A stretch of DNA of 64,000 bases from assembly GCF_001866645.1 (NCBI RefSeq), contig NZ_MLYP01000058.1, positions 62,001-126,000 of the forward strand. Reading direction: 5' to 3'. Shown in pieces: positions 52,753 to 62,012 of the stretch; within the stretch, counting starts at the first letter, position 1; the number at the start of each line of letters is the position of its first letter. Both the position numbers and the translations under genes were made by a program. The stretch comes from Streptomyces colonosanans (GTDB taxonomy: Bacteria > Actinomycetota > Actinomycetes > Streptomycetales > Streptomycetaceae). The notes under the pieces are model-generated. The model had not been told where the DNA came from. It did no database searches and was given only the letters and a program-made list of their open reading frames with translations.

Positions 52753-54261
52753 TCAGCGCAGCCCGGTCGCCCGGTCCTGCCGGAACGTGGTGATCAGCGC
52801 GATGCAGCACGCCGCGATCGCCACGCGCCCCGACGCCTGCAGCAGAGGCCCCCGCAGCAGGATGAAGGAGTACCCGGCGACCAGCGGCACGGTCAGCGCG
52901 ATCAGGCTGCCCGGCGGGGCCCGGCGCACCGCCCGGCGCGCATAGCGGCGGTCGACCCGCGCCGCCGCGTACCCCAGGGCCACGAACCCGGCCGTCATGC
53001 CGACCGGGCCGAAGTCGATCCACAGCTCGGCCCACACCGGCGACGAGAGATTGGTGTTGGTCGCCCCCATCCACTGGCCGATCTCCACACCGGTGTCCAT
53101 CGGCTTGCCCGGCCACACCGACCGGGGTACCGCGAACAGCACCGAGCCCGCCAGCTGGCGACCGTAGGTGTGGCCGGACCCCGACCGCACGTAGGTGATG
53201 GTGTTGGCGAACATGCCGACCTGGTCGTAGTCCTTGAGGGCCAGTGGTTCCAGGGGGGATGTCGTCTGGATCGGACGGTAGTTGGAGTCGTCGTAGCGGA
53301 ATCGGTCCGCGAACGGGAAGAGGACCAGCGCCACCACCACGCCCAGGCTCAGCGCGATCCGGTACAGCGCGGCGCTCACCGGGAAGACGGTGAACAGCAG
53401 CGAGAAGAGGACGGTGAGGAACCAGAAACGCGGGTTGGAGATCGGGTTGTTGACCACCGCGTTCAGCGCGGCCAGCGCCAGCCACGCGGTGATGATCAGC
53501 ACGGAGCGCCGGGCCCGCCGCGAGGTCACCAGCCAACGCGTGTACACCAGCCAGGCGATGAGGGCGGGCACGGTACCGAAGCCGCGCACGATGGCCTGGC
53601 CCGCCTGCGAGTCCGCCTGGGACAGCCCCGCTTCCTCGACGCTGCTGATGAGTTCCTGACGGCTCGTGAAGAAGACCGCGGGGCCGCCCAGTTTGACCAC
53701 AAGGAGCGCCGAGCCGGCGAAGGCGACAAGTGTCAGCAGGTACAGGCGGCGGCGGTGCACCAGTGCCGGGCGCAGCGGGTCGTCCCGCTCCCGGCCGGGC
53801 CGCTGACGGGCCAGCAGCGAGCCGACGTCGAAGGCGACACAGCCGATCAGGACGAGCGAGACGGCCTCGGTCAGATCGGTGCGCGCCCCCACCACCGGGG
53901 TCGGCGTGCGTCCGAGCACGGCCTGGGCGAGCGGCGCCACCCCCATCGCTATGTAGACGAACAGCCAGAACGAACCGGCGAGCAGCTTGCGGCGGCTGGT
54001 GAGGATCATCGCCGACAGCCGGGTGCCCGCGTACATCGTCAGCGCCAACTGCATCCACAACGCCGAGTCGCGCAGGCCCGTGCCCGGCTGGACCAGCACC
54101 AGCAGGGGCAGGAACACCGAGAGGCCGACCACGAGCGGGACCGACAGCGCACGCGAGAGCAGCGTGCGCGGTGAGAAGGACGGCAGCGCGGTGGCTGCGC
54201 GCAAACCCGGATCCGGCGTCTCGGGCGCCGACGTCGTGCTCCGGTCCGTTCGCTGCGTCAT
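52753..54261 (-). CDS. polysaccharide polymerase, Wzy/O-antigen ligase-like
   Basis: A 502-residue protein from the ATG at 54261 with a charged 30-residue N terminus and 10-12 membrane helices. A large extracytoplasmic loop lies in the second half (~310-400: FRYDDSNYRPIQTTSPLEPL… GHTYGRQLAGSVLFAVPRSVWPGKP), typical of EPS/O-antigen polymerases. Sequence conservation in this group is low, so the call rests on topology and on position next to flippase, Wzz-like and transferase genes. It would polymerise flipped repeat units. It is opposite in orientation to the flippase and divergent from the acetyltransferase gene. Confidence 0.8.
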   Translation of the reverse strand: MTQRTDRSTTSAPETPDPGLRAATALPSFSPRTLLSRALSVPLVVGLSVFLPLLVLVQPGTGLRDSALWMQLALTMYAGTRLSAMILTSRRKLLAGSFWLFVYIAMGVAPLAQAVLGRTPTPVVGARTDLTEAVSLVLIGCVAFDVGSLLARQRPGRERDDPLRPALVHRRRLYLLTLVAFAGSALLVVKLGGPAVFFTSRQELISSVEEAGLSQADSQAGQAIVRGFGTVPALIAWLVYTRWLVTSRRARRSVLIITAWLALAALNAVVNNPISNPRFWFLTVLFSLLFTVFPVSAALYRIALSLGVVVALVLFPFADRFRYDDSNYRPIQTTSPLEPLALKDYDQVGMFANTITYVRSGSGHTYGRQLAGSVLFAVPRSVWPGKPMDTGVEIGQWMGATNTNLSSPVWAELWIDFGPVGMTAGFVALGYAAARVDRRYARRAVRRAPPGSLIALTVPLVAGYSFILLRGPLLQASGRVAIAACCIALITTFRQDRATGLR

Positions 54262-54384
54262 GGCGCCCCCGCCCCCGAGAAAGATCCCCGCCGCAGTCTA
54301 CTGACGCCGCGCCTGCGATGAACGGTCAGCAACTACAGTGTGGCGAAGTGGCGTCTGGGGAGGCGTCGTTGGGGGGATGGATCG

Positions 54385-54924
54385 ATGCGTGATCTGCCGG
54401 CCTTCACACTGGCCGGATACGACAAGGGGCGCGGCATACTCGTCCAGGCGCTCTGGTTCGCGGTGATGAACACGGTCTTCATGGCGTGGTTCACCCCGGC
54501 CCGCGTCAGGGCAGCCCTGCTGCGCGCCTTCGGCGCCGAGATCGGAACAGGGGTGCTCATTCGGCACCGGGTGCGGGTGCTGTGGCCGTGGAAGCTGACG
54601 GTCGGCGACCACACCTGGATCGGCGAAGGGGCGTGGATCCTCAACCTGGAGCCGGTCACCCTCGGTGCCCATGTGTGCGTGTCGCAGGAGGCTCTGCTGT
54701 GCACCGGCAGCCACGACCACCGCGCCGCCGACTTCCGGTACCGCAATGCGCCGATCACCGTGGACGACGGCGCGTGGATCGCCGCCCGCGCCACCGTCCT
54801 GGCCGGAGTGAAGGTCGGCCGCTGCGCCGTCGTCGGCGCCGGGGCGGTCCTCCACAAGGACCTGCCCGAACTGACTCTGCACACCGCCGACAACCGGCGC
54901 CGACCCGTCGAGGAGCCGGCGTGA
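54385..54924 (+). CDS. WcaF-like hexapeptide-repeat acetyltransferase
   Basis: 179 residues from the ATG at 54385. Left-handed beta-helix of hexapeptide repeats (~60-165: IGTGVLIRHRVRV, LTVGDHTWIGEGAWI, VTLGAHVCVSQEALL) with the CTGSHDH segment (His as catalytic base) found in colanic-acid WcaF-type O-acetyltransferases. It transfers acetyl from acetyl-CoA to a sugar of the repeat unit. Overlaps the next glycosyltransferase start by 4 bp (GTGA), so co-translated. Confidence 0.92.
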   Translation: MRDLPAFTLAGYDKGRGILVQALWFAVMNTVFMAWFTPARVRAALLRAFGAEIGTGVLIRHRVRVLWPWKLTVGDHTWIGEGAWILNLEPVTLGAHVCVSQEALLCTGSHDHRAADFRYRNAPITVDDGAWIAARATVLAGVKVGRCAVVGAGAVLHKDLPELTLHTADNRRRPVEEPA

Positions 54925-56048
54925 GAGTGCTGCACGCGGTCACCCTGCACAGCACCACCCATGCCTTCGGCGGTCCGGTCCGAGTCGCCCTCAACCTCAG
55001 TCAGGGCCTGCGTGAACGCGGACACGACGCCCGCCTCACCGCCCTGGCCGACGGCTTTCAGCGGCCGCTGCCCGAGGAGGTGGAGGGCGTTCCGGCCCGG
55101 CTCCATCAGGCGTGCAGGGTCCTGCCGTTGGGGTTCAGCGGCCTGACCTCCCCCTCACTCCTCGCCGGCGCCCACCGCCTGGTGCGATGGGCCGACGTGG
55201 TCCATGTGCACCTTGCACGCGACCTGGTGACGCTACCGGTGGCGCTCGCCGCGCTGCGCGCCGGGCGGCCCCTGGTCCTGCAGACGCACGGCATGGTCGA
55301 CCCGAGCGAGCGGCTGTCGGCTCGGCTCCTCGACGCGGTCGCGGTGCGCCGGGTGTTGCGAGGCGCCGCTGCCGTGCTGCACCTCACCCCGCACGAACTC
55401 CGGGATCTGCACGCCGTGGTGGGCGGAGCGGGCCTCGACCGTGCCGTCCACCTGGTCAACGGCGTACCCGCGCCGCCCGAGGGTCCCGCCCCCCAGGGGC
55501 CGCCGCGCATCCTGTACGCGGCCCGGCTGCAGGCCCGAAAGCGGCCCGTCGACCTGGTGGACGCGGCGCCCGCGATCCTGGCCCGGCACCCGGAGGCGAC
55601 CTTCGTCGTGGCCGGGCCGGACGAGGGTGAACTCGCTGCCGTACGGCGGCGGATCGACGAGCTGGGTGTCGCGGGGAAGGTGAGCTGCCCGGGCCCGCTC
55701 ACCGGGACGCGCATGGCCGAGGAACTGCGCCGGGCACACGTGTATGTGCTGCCGTCGGTGGACGAACCGTTCCCGATGTCGGTCCTGGAGGCGATGGCCG
55801 TGGGCACCCCGGTCGTGGTGACCGGCTCCAACGGCCTGGCCCGCGATGTGGACCGGGCCGGAGCCGGGCGTGTGGTGACCGGCCCGGACGGTATCGCCCC
55901 AGCGGTGCTCGACCTGTTGGAGCCGTCCGTGCGCCGGTCCGCGTCGGCGGCGGCCCGCAAGCTCACCGCCGAGGTGTTCTCCATGGACGCGGTCCTGGGC
56001 ACGCTGCTCGACGTGTACGAGCGGGCCTACGCGGGAAGCCAGGCGTAG
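54921..56048 (+). CDS. glycosyltransferase family 4
   Basis: 375 residues, GTG start overlapping the acetyltransferase stop. GT-B retaining transferase: N-terminal VLHAVTLHSTTHAFGGPVRVALNLSQGL, donor domain from RILYAARLQARKRPVDLV (~193), and the nucleotide-sugar site VYVLPSVDEPFPMSVLEAMAVGTPVV, which carries the EPFPxxxLE form of the E-x7-E motif (~275-300). It adds a sugar to the lipid-linked unit. The 3' end overlaps by 22 bp with the converging lipoprotein gene. Confidence 0.93.
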   Translation: MRVLHAVTLHSTTHAFGGPVRVALNLSQGLRERGHDARLTALADGFQRPLPEEVEGVPARLHQACRVLPLGFSGLTSPSLLAGAHRLVRWADVVHVHLARDLVTLPVALAALRAGRPLVLQTHGMVDPSERLSARLLDAVAVRRVLRGAAAVLHLTPHELRDLHAVVGGAGLDRAVHLVNGVPAPPEGPAPQGPPRILYAARLQARKRPVDLVDAAPAILARHPEATFVVAGPDEGELAAVRRRIDELGVAGKVSCPGPLTGTRMAEELRRAHVYVLPSVDEPFPMSVLEAMAVGTPVVVTGSNGLARDVDRAGAGRVVTGPDGIAPAVLDLLEPSVRRSASAAARKLTAEVFSMDAVLGTLLDVYERAYAGSQA

Positions 56049-56743
56049 CAGCCCGACGAGACGAACGTACGGGTCCCGGCCGGGATCTTCGCGGTCACCT
56101 TCTTCGTGCCGTCCGGGCCGGGCCCGGACGCCAGCACCTTGTCGCCTGCGCCCAGCGCCTTCCAGGTGCACCCCTCGGCGGTGGTCAGCGCCCGGTACGT
56201 GCCCGGCGCCGGTTTCTTGCGCGTGCCGTCGGCGAAGCCGGTCGCGGCGGCGCTCAGCAGGGGCTTCTGCTTCGGGCACAGCTGGGTGATCGCGTCGTCG
56301 GCGGACGGCACGTCCCCGGCGATGAGCGCGCCGATCGCGGCGTCCTTGTCGTGGGCGGCGGTGCGCTCGATGCGCTGGCAGGCCTCCTGGCCGACCTGGA
56401 GCACGGCGGCCGGGTCCATGTTCTCGGGTACTCGGCCGTGCAGGTACGTCTTCTCCCTGCCGGTGAAGGAACCGGTCGCCGGGGTGAGCTTCGCATCGGG
56501 CAGGACCGGGCCCTTGGAGGGTGTCGACGGGCCCTTGGGGGCGGGGCTCGCCTGCTCGTCGGGTACGGCGGCGGCCTGGTCGTCGGAGATGCGTTGCGTG
56601 GGCTGCGGCGGCTTCGCCTCCGTGCCGCCTCCCGAGCTGCAGCCGGCGAGCGCGAGGAGCGCGGTGAGAGCGACGGCGCTGCTGGCGGCGCCGCGCCGAA
56701 GAGGCCGAAGAGGCCGAAGAGGCCGAAGAGTACGTGTGTGCAT
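56027..56743 (-). CDS. putative lipoprotein
   Basis: 238 residues from the ATG at 56743, with AGGAG five to six bases upstream. Arg/Leu/Pro repeats at the extreme N terminus (LRPLRPLRPLRR) precede a hydrophobic stretch and the lipobox LLALAGC (Cys ~35), so it should be lipid-anchored outside. After a Pro/Ser/Lys-rich linker (~36-90) comes a domain with several Cys (ACQRIER, LCPKQK, EGCTWKA, SGCYAW) likely paired in disulfides. Function unknown. It lies in the polysaccharide locus just downstream of the large secreted protein gene, on the same strand, with a 126-bp gap. Confidence 0.8.
   Translation of the reverse strand: MHTRTLRPLRPLRPLRRGAASSAVALTALLALAGCSSGGGTEAKPPQPTQRISDDQAAAVPDEQASPAPKGPSTPSKGPVLPDAKLTPATGSFTGREKTYLHGRVPENMDPAAVLQVGQEACQRIERTAAHDKDAAIGALIAGDVPSADDAITQLCPKQKPLLSAAATGFADGTRKKPAPGTYRALTTAEGCTWKALGAGDKVLASGPGPDGTKKVTAKIPAGTRTFVSSGCYAWLPA
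56695..56730 (-). repeat. four tandem 9-bp repeats in the lipoprotein signal peptide
   Basis: Unit GCCGAAGAG four times, encoding the repeated Leu-Arg-Pro of the signal-peptide n-region. The unit length keeps the frame, so copy number could vary and change its charge. Confidence 0.95.
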
Positions 56744-56869
56744 GGTGGCTCCTGCGGCCCCGACGGGCCTGGGTATGGAGGCGGGCCCACACCAAGGTGC
56801 GGGCCCGAGCGGGGTGTGCGGGGCGCCGGTCGGTGGTCCGGTGCCCCGCACGCGGGGACAGGGTGACGG

Positions 56870-59593
56870 TTACGGCGCCCCGAAGGTCAGCACCAACTGC
56901 GGGGTGTTCTCCGCGGCCGGTGCCTCCCTGGACCACAGCCACAGCGCGTCCGTCCCGGTGCTCGTGAGCGCCAGGTCGTAAGCGCCGCCCAGGGCCGGGG
57001 TGAGCGCGGCGGAGTCGAGCGTCGCCGAGTAGACCGTCGAGAGGTCGGTGGCCCCGCTCAGGGTGCCGACCACGGTCTGGGACACTGCGGGCTTGGAGGC
57101 GTAGGTGGTTCCCGCCTCAGTCCAGCTTCCGGTGACCGGCCGTACCGAGATGTCGTCCGTGCTGCCCGCGCTGCTCAGCGTGGTGGTCTTCACCGCGAGC
57201 CGCGCGCTCTTGAGCACCGTCCCGGCCGGGGCCGACGGCAGGTCGAAGCGCAGATACGTCTCGTACGCCGCGCTGCCGCGCACCGCCAGCGAGGTGGAGG
57301 TGCCGTAATTGGTGCCGGTGGCACCGGCGTTGACGTACGTGTCGGCCGACGCCCGGACGGTCTGCACGCTGTCGGCCGGAGCCGAGCCCAAGGTGTAGTG
57401 GTTCTGCACCTGGGCCGCGCTCAGCACGGACGGGTAGATCGCGGTCTCGTCGATCTGCCCGGCGAAGTAGTTGCTGGAGGGCTGGTTCGGCCAGCCGTTG
57501 AGGTTGTCGCCACCGACGCGCCAGTAACCGCCGTAGCTCTGGTTGCTCGTCTCGGCGAGCGTGCCGACCTGGGTGCCGTCCACGTAGAGCGCCATTCCGG
57601 AGGTGCCCTGGGTGGCGACGACGTGGTGCCAGGAGTTGTCGTTGTAGCTGTTGGGTGAGGTGATGGTGCGGGCGGCGTTCGTCCACACACCGAAGACCAG
57701 CCGGCCGTCGTTGCGCATGTAGACGTGCTTGTCGTAACTGCCGCTGCTCCGCGTGGTGTTGTCACCGAATCCGACGAGTTTGCCGCCCCGGACGGTGGTC
57801 GTCTTGAACCAGGTCTCGATCGAGTACTGACCGGGCACCGTGGTGCGCTTGTTGCTGTAGACGATCTGGTCGCTGCCGTTGAAGCCGATGGCGGTGGACG
57901 GACCGGTCACGGCGGCCGGGGTCTGGCGCAGCGAGGGCCCGTTGAGGTGGATGCCGCTCTGGTCGCCGGGCGAGGTGTCGCCGACGAACGGAGTGGCGGA
58001 CTCGTCGTAGCGCCAGTACAGGTTCGCGCCGTCGTCGAGCACCTTCGCCGCGTATTTCTGGGTGGAGGTCGGCACCGTCACCGTGGCTGTGGCGGACAGC
58101 GCGGAGGTGTTGCCCGCGCCGTCGGTGGCGGTCACCCGGTAGCTGTAGGTGGAGCCGGCGGTGACGTTCTTGTCGGTGAACGACAACTGCGGGCGCGACC
58201 ACTCCACGGAGTCTCCGTCGACGGTGTACACGGGCGTGGAACCGCCGTTGCGGTAGACCTTGTACGTCAGCTTGGTGTCGTCCGTGTCGAGGCTCGCGCG
58301 CCAGCGGACATGGGCCTCGGTCGGCTTCACGGACTCGGCACTGACCGACGGCACCGTCGGCGCGCCGGTGTCCGGGGAGGCCGCGAAGCGCGTCAGGCCC
58401 TGGGCCGCCGAGCCGTTGACGGTGGTGAACTCGCCGCCGACCCACATGTACTTGTTGTCGGAGGTCTCGGAGATCGCCATGGCGCGCGGGCCGATGCCCT
58501 CGCCCAGACCATCGTTGGTGTCCGGGAACCAGCCCAGCTTGTTGGTGCCGGTCGTCGGCTCCGCGAGCAGGTGGTGGCGGCGCCCGTCGGGGAACTCTCC
58601 GACGCTGGAGCAGTCATGCGCGTGCGAGGCGCTGTACAGCACGTCCTGATACGACTTGACGGCCTGAGTGGCGCCGAGGCAGGTGTCGCGCCAGCGCTGG
58701 TTGAGCGTGGACAGGTCGAGCGCGATACGTCCGTCGAAGACACCGCCGCCGGTGCCCTCGTTGCCGGTGTAGAAGCCCGTGGCGTCGGTGTCGAGCCCCT
58801 TGACCACCGAGTTGGTCTCGATGAACCCCGGGTAGGTGCGTACGTTGTCGCCCGTGGCCGCGTCGACGACGGCCAAGGCGTGCGAGTTCGCGCCGTTGAC
58901 GGTGAAGAAGTCACCGCCGAGGATCACGTTCTTGCCGTCCGGGGTGATCGCGACGGCCCGGCCGGGCTCGTCGACGTCGGCCCGGAACGGCTTGACCGCG
59001 CCGCCGGCGGCGTCCACCGCGGCGTACCGCGCGTGCGCGCTGCCGCCGACGGAGGAGAAGTCGCCGCCCAGGTACACGGTGTCGTCGGTGACCGCGAGCG
59101 CCCGCACGGTGGCGGAGACGCTCGGGTGGAAGTTCGCCTTGGGCGTGCAGGTGGCGATGTCGATGGCGGCGAGACTGCTGACCTGCGTGCCGTTGACCGC
59201 GCCGAAGTAACCGCCCGCGTACAGCGTCTTCTTGTCCGGTGAGACGGCGAGCGCCCGCACGGTCGCGGTGCCGCTGCCGACGGTGAACGACAGCTTGCAG
59301 GACGTGGGATCGCCTGTCGCCGCGTCCAGTGCGACGAAGTTCACCGCGTCCTGCGCGGTGCCGCTTCCTCCCGCCGGCGGGCGCACCTGCGAGAAGGTGC
59401 CGCCCGCGAAGACCGTGCCGTGCGCCTCCGCCAGGGCCCACACGATGCCGTTGGTCTGCCAGGTCGGCAGGTCGTCGGCGGTGAAGGCGACGGGCGGGGT
59501 CAGCGCGGTGGCCGGCTGCGACAGGGCCACCAGGCCCAGGCCCGCCGCGGTGGACAGGACGAGGGCGGCGCTGAGCCCTCTGGATCTGTGCAT
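56870..59593 (-). CDS. large secreted protein: beta-propeller, fibronectin III, LamG and DNRLRE domains
   Basis: 907 residues from the ATG at 59593 (GGGGGG three bases before). Signal peptide 1-30 (AALVLSTAAGLGLVALSQPATA). Residues ~35-410 are repeats of the type VRALAVSPDKKTLYAGGYFGAVNG, matching propeller blades. A fibronectin type III domain is at ~415-505 (VSAESVKPTEAHVRWRA…YSYRVTATDGAGN). A LamG/concanavalin-type domain lies at ~535-725 (YSIETWFKTTT, WHHVVATQG, AGQIDETAIYP). The end is a DNRLRE-type beta-sandwich (~735-905: ADTYVNAGATGTNYG). No catalytic motif is evident. It looks like an extracellular carbohydrate- or matrix-binding protein that may act on or anchor the polysaccharide made by the locus. 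Confidence 0.88.
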   Translation of the reverse strand: MHRSRGLSAALVLSTAAGLGLVALSQPATALTPPVAFTADDLPTWQTNGIVWALAEAHGTVFAGGTFSQVRPPAGGSGTAQDAVNFVALDAATGDPTSCKLSFTVGSGTATVRALAVSPDKKTLYAGGYFGAVNGTQVSSLAAIDIATCTPKANFHPSVSATVRALAVTDDTVYLGGDFSSVGGSAHARYAAVDAAGGAVKPFRADVDEPGRAVAITPDGKNVILGGDFFTVNGANSHALAVVDAATGDNVRTYPGFIETNSVVKGLDTDATGFYTGNEGTGGGVFDGRIALDLSTLNQRWRDTCLGATQAVKSYQDVLYSASHAHDCSSVGEFPDGRRHHLLAEPTTGTNKLGWFPDTNDGLGEGIGPRAMAISETSDNKYMWVGGEFTTVNGSAAQGLTRFAASPDTGAPTVPSVSAESVKPTEAHVRWRASLDTDDTKLTYKVYRNGGSTPVYTVDGDSVEWSRPQLSFTDKNVTAGSTYSYRVTATDGAGNTSALSATATVTVPTSTQKYAAKVLDDGANLYWRYDESATPFVGDTSPGDQSGIHLNGPSLRQTPAAVTGPSTAIGFNGSDQIVYSNKRTTVPGQYSIETWFKTTTVRGGKLVGFGDNTTRSSGSYDKHVYMRNDGRLVFGVWTNAARTITSPNSYNDNSWHHVVATQGTSGMALYVDGTQVGTLAETSNQSYGGYWRVGGDNLNGWPNQPSSNYFAGQIDETAIYPSVLSAAQVQNHYTLGSAPADSVQTVRASADTYVNAGATGTNYGTSTSLAVRGSAAYETYLRFDLPSAPAGTVLKSARLAVKTTTLSSAGSTDDISVRPVTGSWTEAGTTYASKPAVSQTVVGTLSGATDLSTVYSATLDSAALTPALGGAYDLALTSTGTDALWLWSREAPAAENTPQLVLTFGAP

Positions 59594-59827
59594 GTACCCC
59601 CCGACTTCCGGGCCCGGTCGTGGGCCCTCTGTCTTGTCGAGCCCGTCGGTGTTCCCCGGATCCGAACGGGCCGCATGAATGTGATTGCTTGCGCACCATA
59701 CGAGTACATGACACGCCATGGAGCGCACTTGACTCATCTGGTAGCAAATTCCGATGTGTTCACGGTGGCCCCTCGCGTCCCGGATGTCCGCATCCGGTAC
59801 GAGCGACCGTCTTGCCGTACGCACGTG

Positions 59828-60841
59828 TCAGCGGTCGATGCGCACCACGGCGCCCGCGAGCTGGTCATCCACCTGCCGCACATCGGCGTCGACCATGATC
59901 CGTGCGAGCTCCTCCACCAGGACGGTGGGCCGCCAGCCCAGCGTCTCGCGGGCCTTGGACGCGTCACCGATCAGCGCGTCGACCTCGCTGGGGCGCTCGT
60001 ACTTGGGGTCGTAGCGCACGTACGCGTTCCAGTCGAGGTCGGCGTGGGCGAACGCGGTCTTTACGAACTGCCCTACGGTGGCCGGGACTCCGGTGGCGAC
60101 GACGTAGTCCGTCGGCTCGTCGTGCTGGAGCATCCGCCACATCGCCTCGACGTACTCGGGCGCGTACCCCCAGTCGCGGACCGCGTCCAGGTTGCCGAGA
60201 TAGAGACGGTCCTGGAGGCCGGCCTTGATCCGGGCGACGGCGCGGGTGATCTTGCGGGTCACGAAGGTCTCGCCGCGACGCGGGGACTCATGGTTGAACA
60301 GGATGCCGTTGACCGCGAACATCCCATACGCCTCACGGTAGTTGACGGTGGCCCAGTACGCGAAGACCTTCGCGGCGCCGTACGGGCTGCGCGGGTGGAA
60401 GGGGGTGTCCTCGTTCTGCGGCGGAGGCGTGGAACCGAACATCTCCGAGGACGACGCCTGGTAGATACGGGTATTCACCCCGCTCGCCCGGATGGCCTCC
60501 AGCAGCCGTAGCGTGCTCAGGCCGGTCACGTCGCCGGTGTAGAGCGGCGCGTCGAAGGAGACCCGCACATGGGACTGGGCGCCCAGGTTGTACACCTCGT
60601 CCGGCTGTATGTCGCGCAGCAGGTTCACCAGCGCCACCCCGTCGGAGAGGTCGGCGTGATGCAGCACGAAGCGGCGCTCGGCCTCCTGGGGGCCCTGGTA
60701 GATGTGGTCGATCCGCTCGGTGTTGAAGCTGGACGACCGCCGCACCAGGCCGTGCACCCGGTATCCCTTCGACAGCAGCAGCTCCGCCAGGTACGAGCCG
60801 TCCTGCCCGGTCACGCCGGTGATCAGCGCGGTCTTCGACAT
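59828..60841 (-). CDS. gmd: GDP-mannose 4,6-dehydratase
   Basis: A 337-residue short-chain dehydrogenase/reductase: NADP loop TGVTGQDGSYLAELLL (~8-23), NLGAQSHVRVSFD, catalytic Thr/Ser-Tyr-Lys in SSSEMFG and SPYGAAK (~155), and the family-specific FNHESPRRGETFVTRKI. It converts GDP-mannose to GDP-4-keto-6-deoxymannose, the first step to GDP-L-fucose. The second enzyme is encoded divergently 152 bp away. The length and motifs are complete. Confidence 0.96.
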   Translation of the reverse strand: MSKTALITGVTGQDGSYLAELLLSKGYRVHGLVRRSSSFNTERIDHIYQGPQEAERRFVLHHADLSDGVALVNLLRDIQPDEVYNLGAQSHVRVSFDAPLYTGDVTGLSTLRLLEAIRASGVNTRIYQASSSEMFGSTPPPQNEDTPFHPRSPYGAAKVFAYWATVNYREAYGMFAVNGILFNHESPRRGETFVTRKITRAVARIKAGLQDRLYLGNLDAVRDWGYAPEYVEAMWRMLQHDEPTDYVVATGVPATVGQFVKTAFAHADLDWNAYVRYDPKYERPSEVDALIGDASKARETLGWRPTVLVEELARIMVDADVRQVDDQLAGAVVRIDR

Positions 60842-60993
60842 GTGGTGTTCCCCTCCCTGCCGGACCCGTCCCGTGGGCGGATCCGGTCCGTACGCCCGCC
60901 GTGCGCGGGTGGTATGTCGTGAACTACAGGAAATTTCCTCAAGGTTGACGATGTCGGCTCACTGATCACGCGGTGCCTGGCATGATCCGGCCC

Positions 60994-61938
60994 ATGACCG
61001 CATCGCTGCTGCCCGAACGTGCCCGTGTCTTCGTCGCCGGCCACCGCGGACTGGTGGGCTCCGCCGTGGCCCGCCGGCTCGCCGCCGACGGGCACGAGGT
61101 GCTCACCCGTACCCGCGCCGAACTGGATCTGCGTGACGCCGCGCGCACCGCGGCCGAACTGGCCGCCCTGCGCCCCGATGCGGTGGTACTCGCCGCCGCG
61201 AAGGTCGGTGGGATCATGGCCAACAGCGCTCAGCCGGTGCAGTTCCTGGAGGAGAACCTCCAGATCCAGCTCAGCGTGATAGCCGGGGCCCACGCCGCCG
61301 GTGTGGGCCGCCTGCTCTTCCTGGGATCGTCGTGCATCTACCCCAAGCACGCCCCTCAGCCGATCACCGAGGACGCGCTGCTGACGGGACCTCTGGAGCC
61401 CACCAACGAGGCGTACGCCCTCGCGAAGATCGCGGGCATCGTCCAACTGCAGTCCTATCGCCGCCAGTACGGCGCGTCGTACATCAGCGCCATGCCGACC
61501 AATCTCTACGGGCCCGGCGACAACTTCGACCTGGAGACGTCGCACGTGCTGCCCGCCCTGATCCGCCGCTTCCACGAGGCCGCGGCCGAGGGGCGCGAGG
61601 AGGTCGTCCTGTGGGGCACCGGCACCCCGCGCCGGGAGTTCCTGCACGTGGACGACCTCGCCGCCGCCTGTGCCGTGCTGCTGCGCTCCTACGACGGCGA
61701 CGAGCCGGTCAATGTCGGCTGCGGCAGCGACCTCACCATTCGGGAGCTGGCCGCAACAGTCGCCGAGGTCACCGGGTTCACCGGCCGGATCGCCTGGGAC
61801 ACAACCCGGCCCGATGGCACCCCGCGCAAGCTGCTCGACATCTCCCGGCTCGCGCGGCTCGGCTGGAAGCCGGCGATCCCGCTGCGTGACGGCATCGCCG
61901 CCACCTACGCCCACTGGCGCAGCGGCCTCGACGGCTGA
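60994..61938 (+). CDS. fcl: GDP-L-fucose synthase
   Basis: 314 residues from the ATG at 60994; ATG 60982 and GTG 60973 are in frame, and no start has a strong ribosome site. The NADP loop is VFVAGHRGLVGSAVARRL; the AAAKVGGIMAN, GSSCIYPKHAPQPI and NEAYALAKIAG (catalytic Tyr-Lys) segments are diagnostic of GDP-4-keto-6-deoxymannose 3,5-epimerase-4-reductase (Fcl/WcaG). With the divergent gmd gene it makes GDP-L-fucose (or a near isomer) for the exopolysaccharide. A hairpin terminator follows. Confidence 0.95.
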   Translation: MTASLLPERARVFVAGHRGLVGSAVARRLAADGHEVLTRTRAELDLRDAARTAAELAALRPDAVVLAAAKVGGIMANSAQPVQFLEENLQIQLSVIAGAHAAGVGRLLFLGSSCIYPKHAPQPITEDALLTGPLEPTNEAYALAKIAGIVQLQSYRRQYGASYISAMPTNLYGPGDNFDLETSHVLPALIRRFHEAAAEGREEVVLWGTGTPRREFLHVDDLAAACAVLLRSYDGDEPVNVGCGSDLTIRELAATVAEVTGFTGRIAWDTTRPDGTPRKLLDISRLARLGWKPAIPLRDGIAATYAHWRSGLDG

Positions 61939-61958
61939 CGGGCCGCGCTCGTGCACGG

Positions 61959-61988
61959 ACCCCGGCGGCGCGCAGCGCGCTCCGGGGT
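61959..61988. terminator. bidirectional terminator between fcl and the sugar transferase gene
   Basis: Stem ACCCCGG/CCGGGGT (61959-61965 with 61982-61988) continuing into GCGCGC pairs; 74-bp gap between converging genes. Confidence 0.75.
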
Positions 61989-62012
61989 ACTGCGCGGTCA
62001 CGAGCGGCGCTC

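Noticed and set aside
57725..59242. Plus-strand frame opposite the large secreted protein
   Set aside because: Shadow without recognisable features; the minus-strand protein has a signal peptide and domains.
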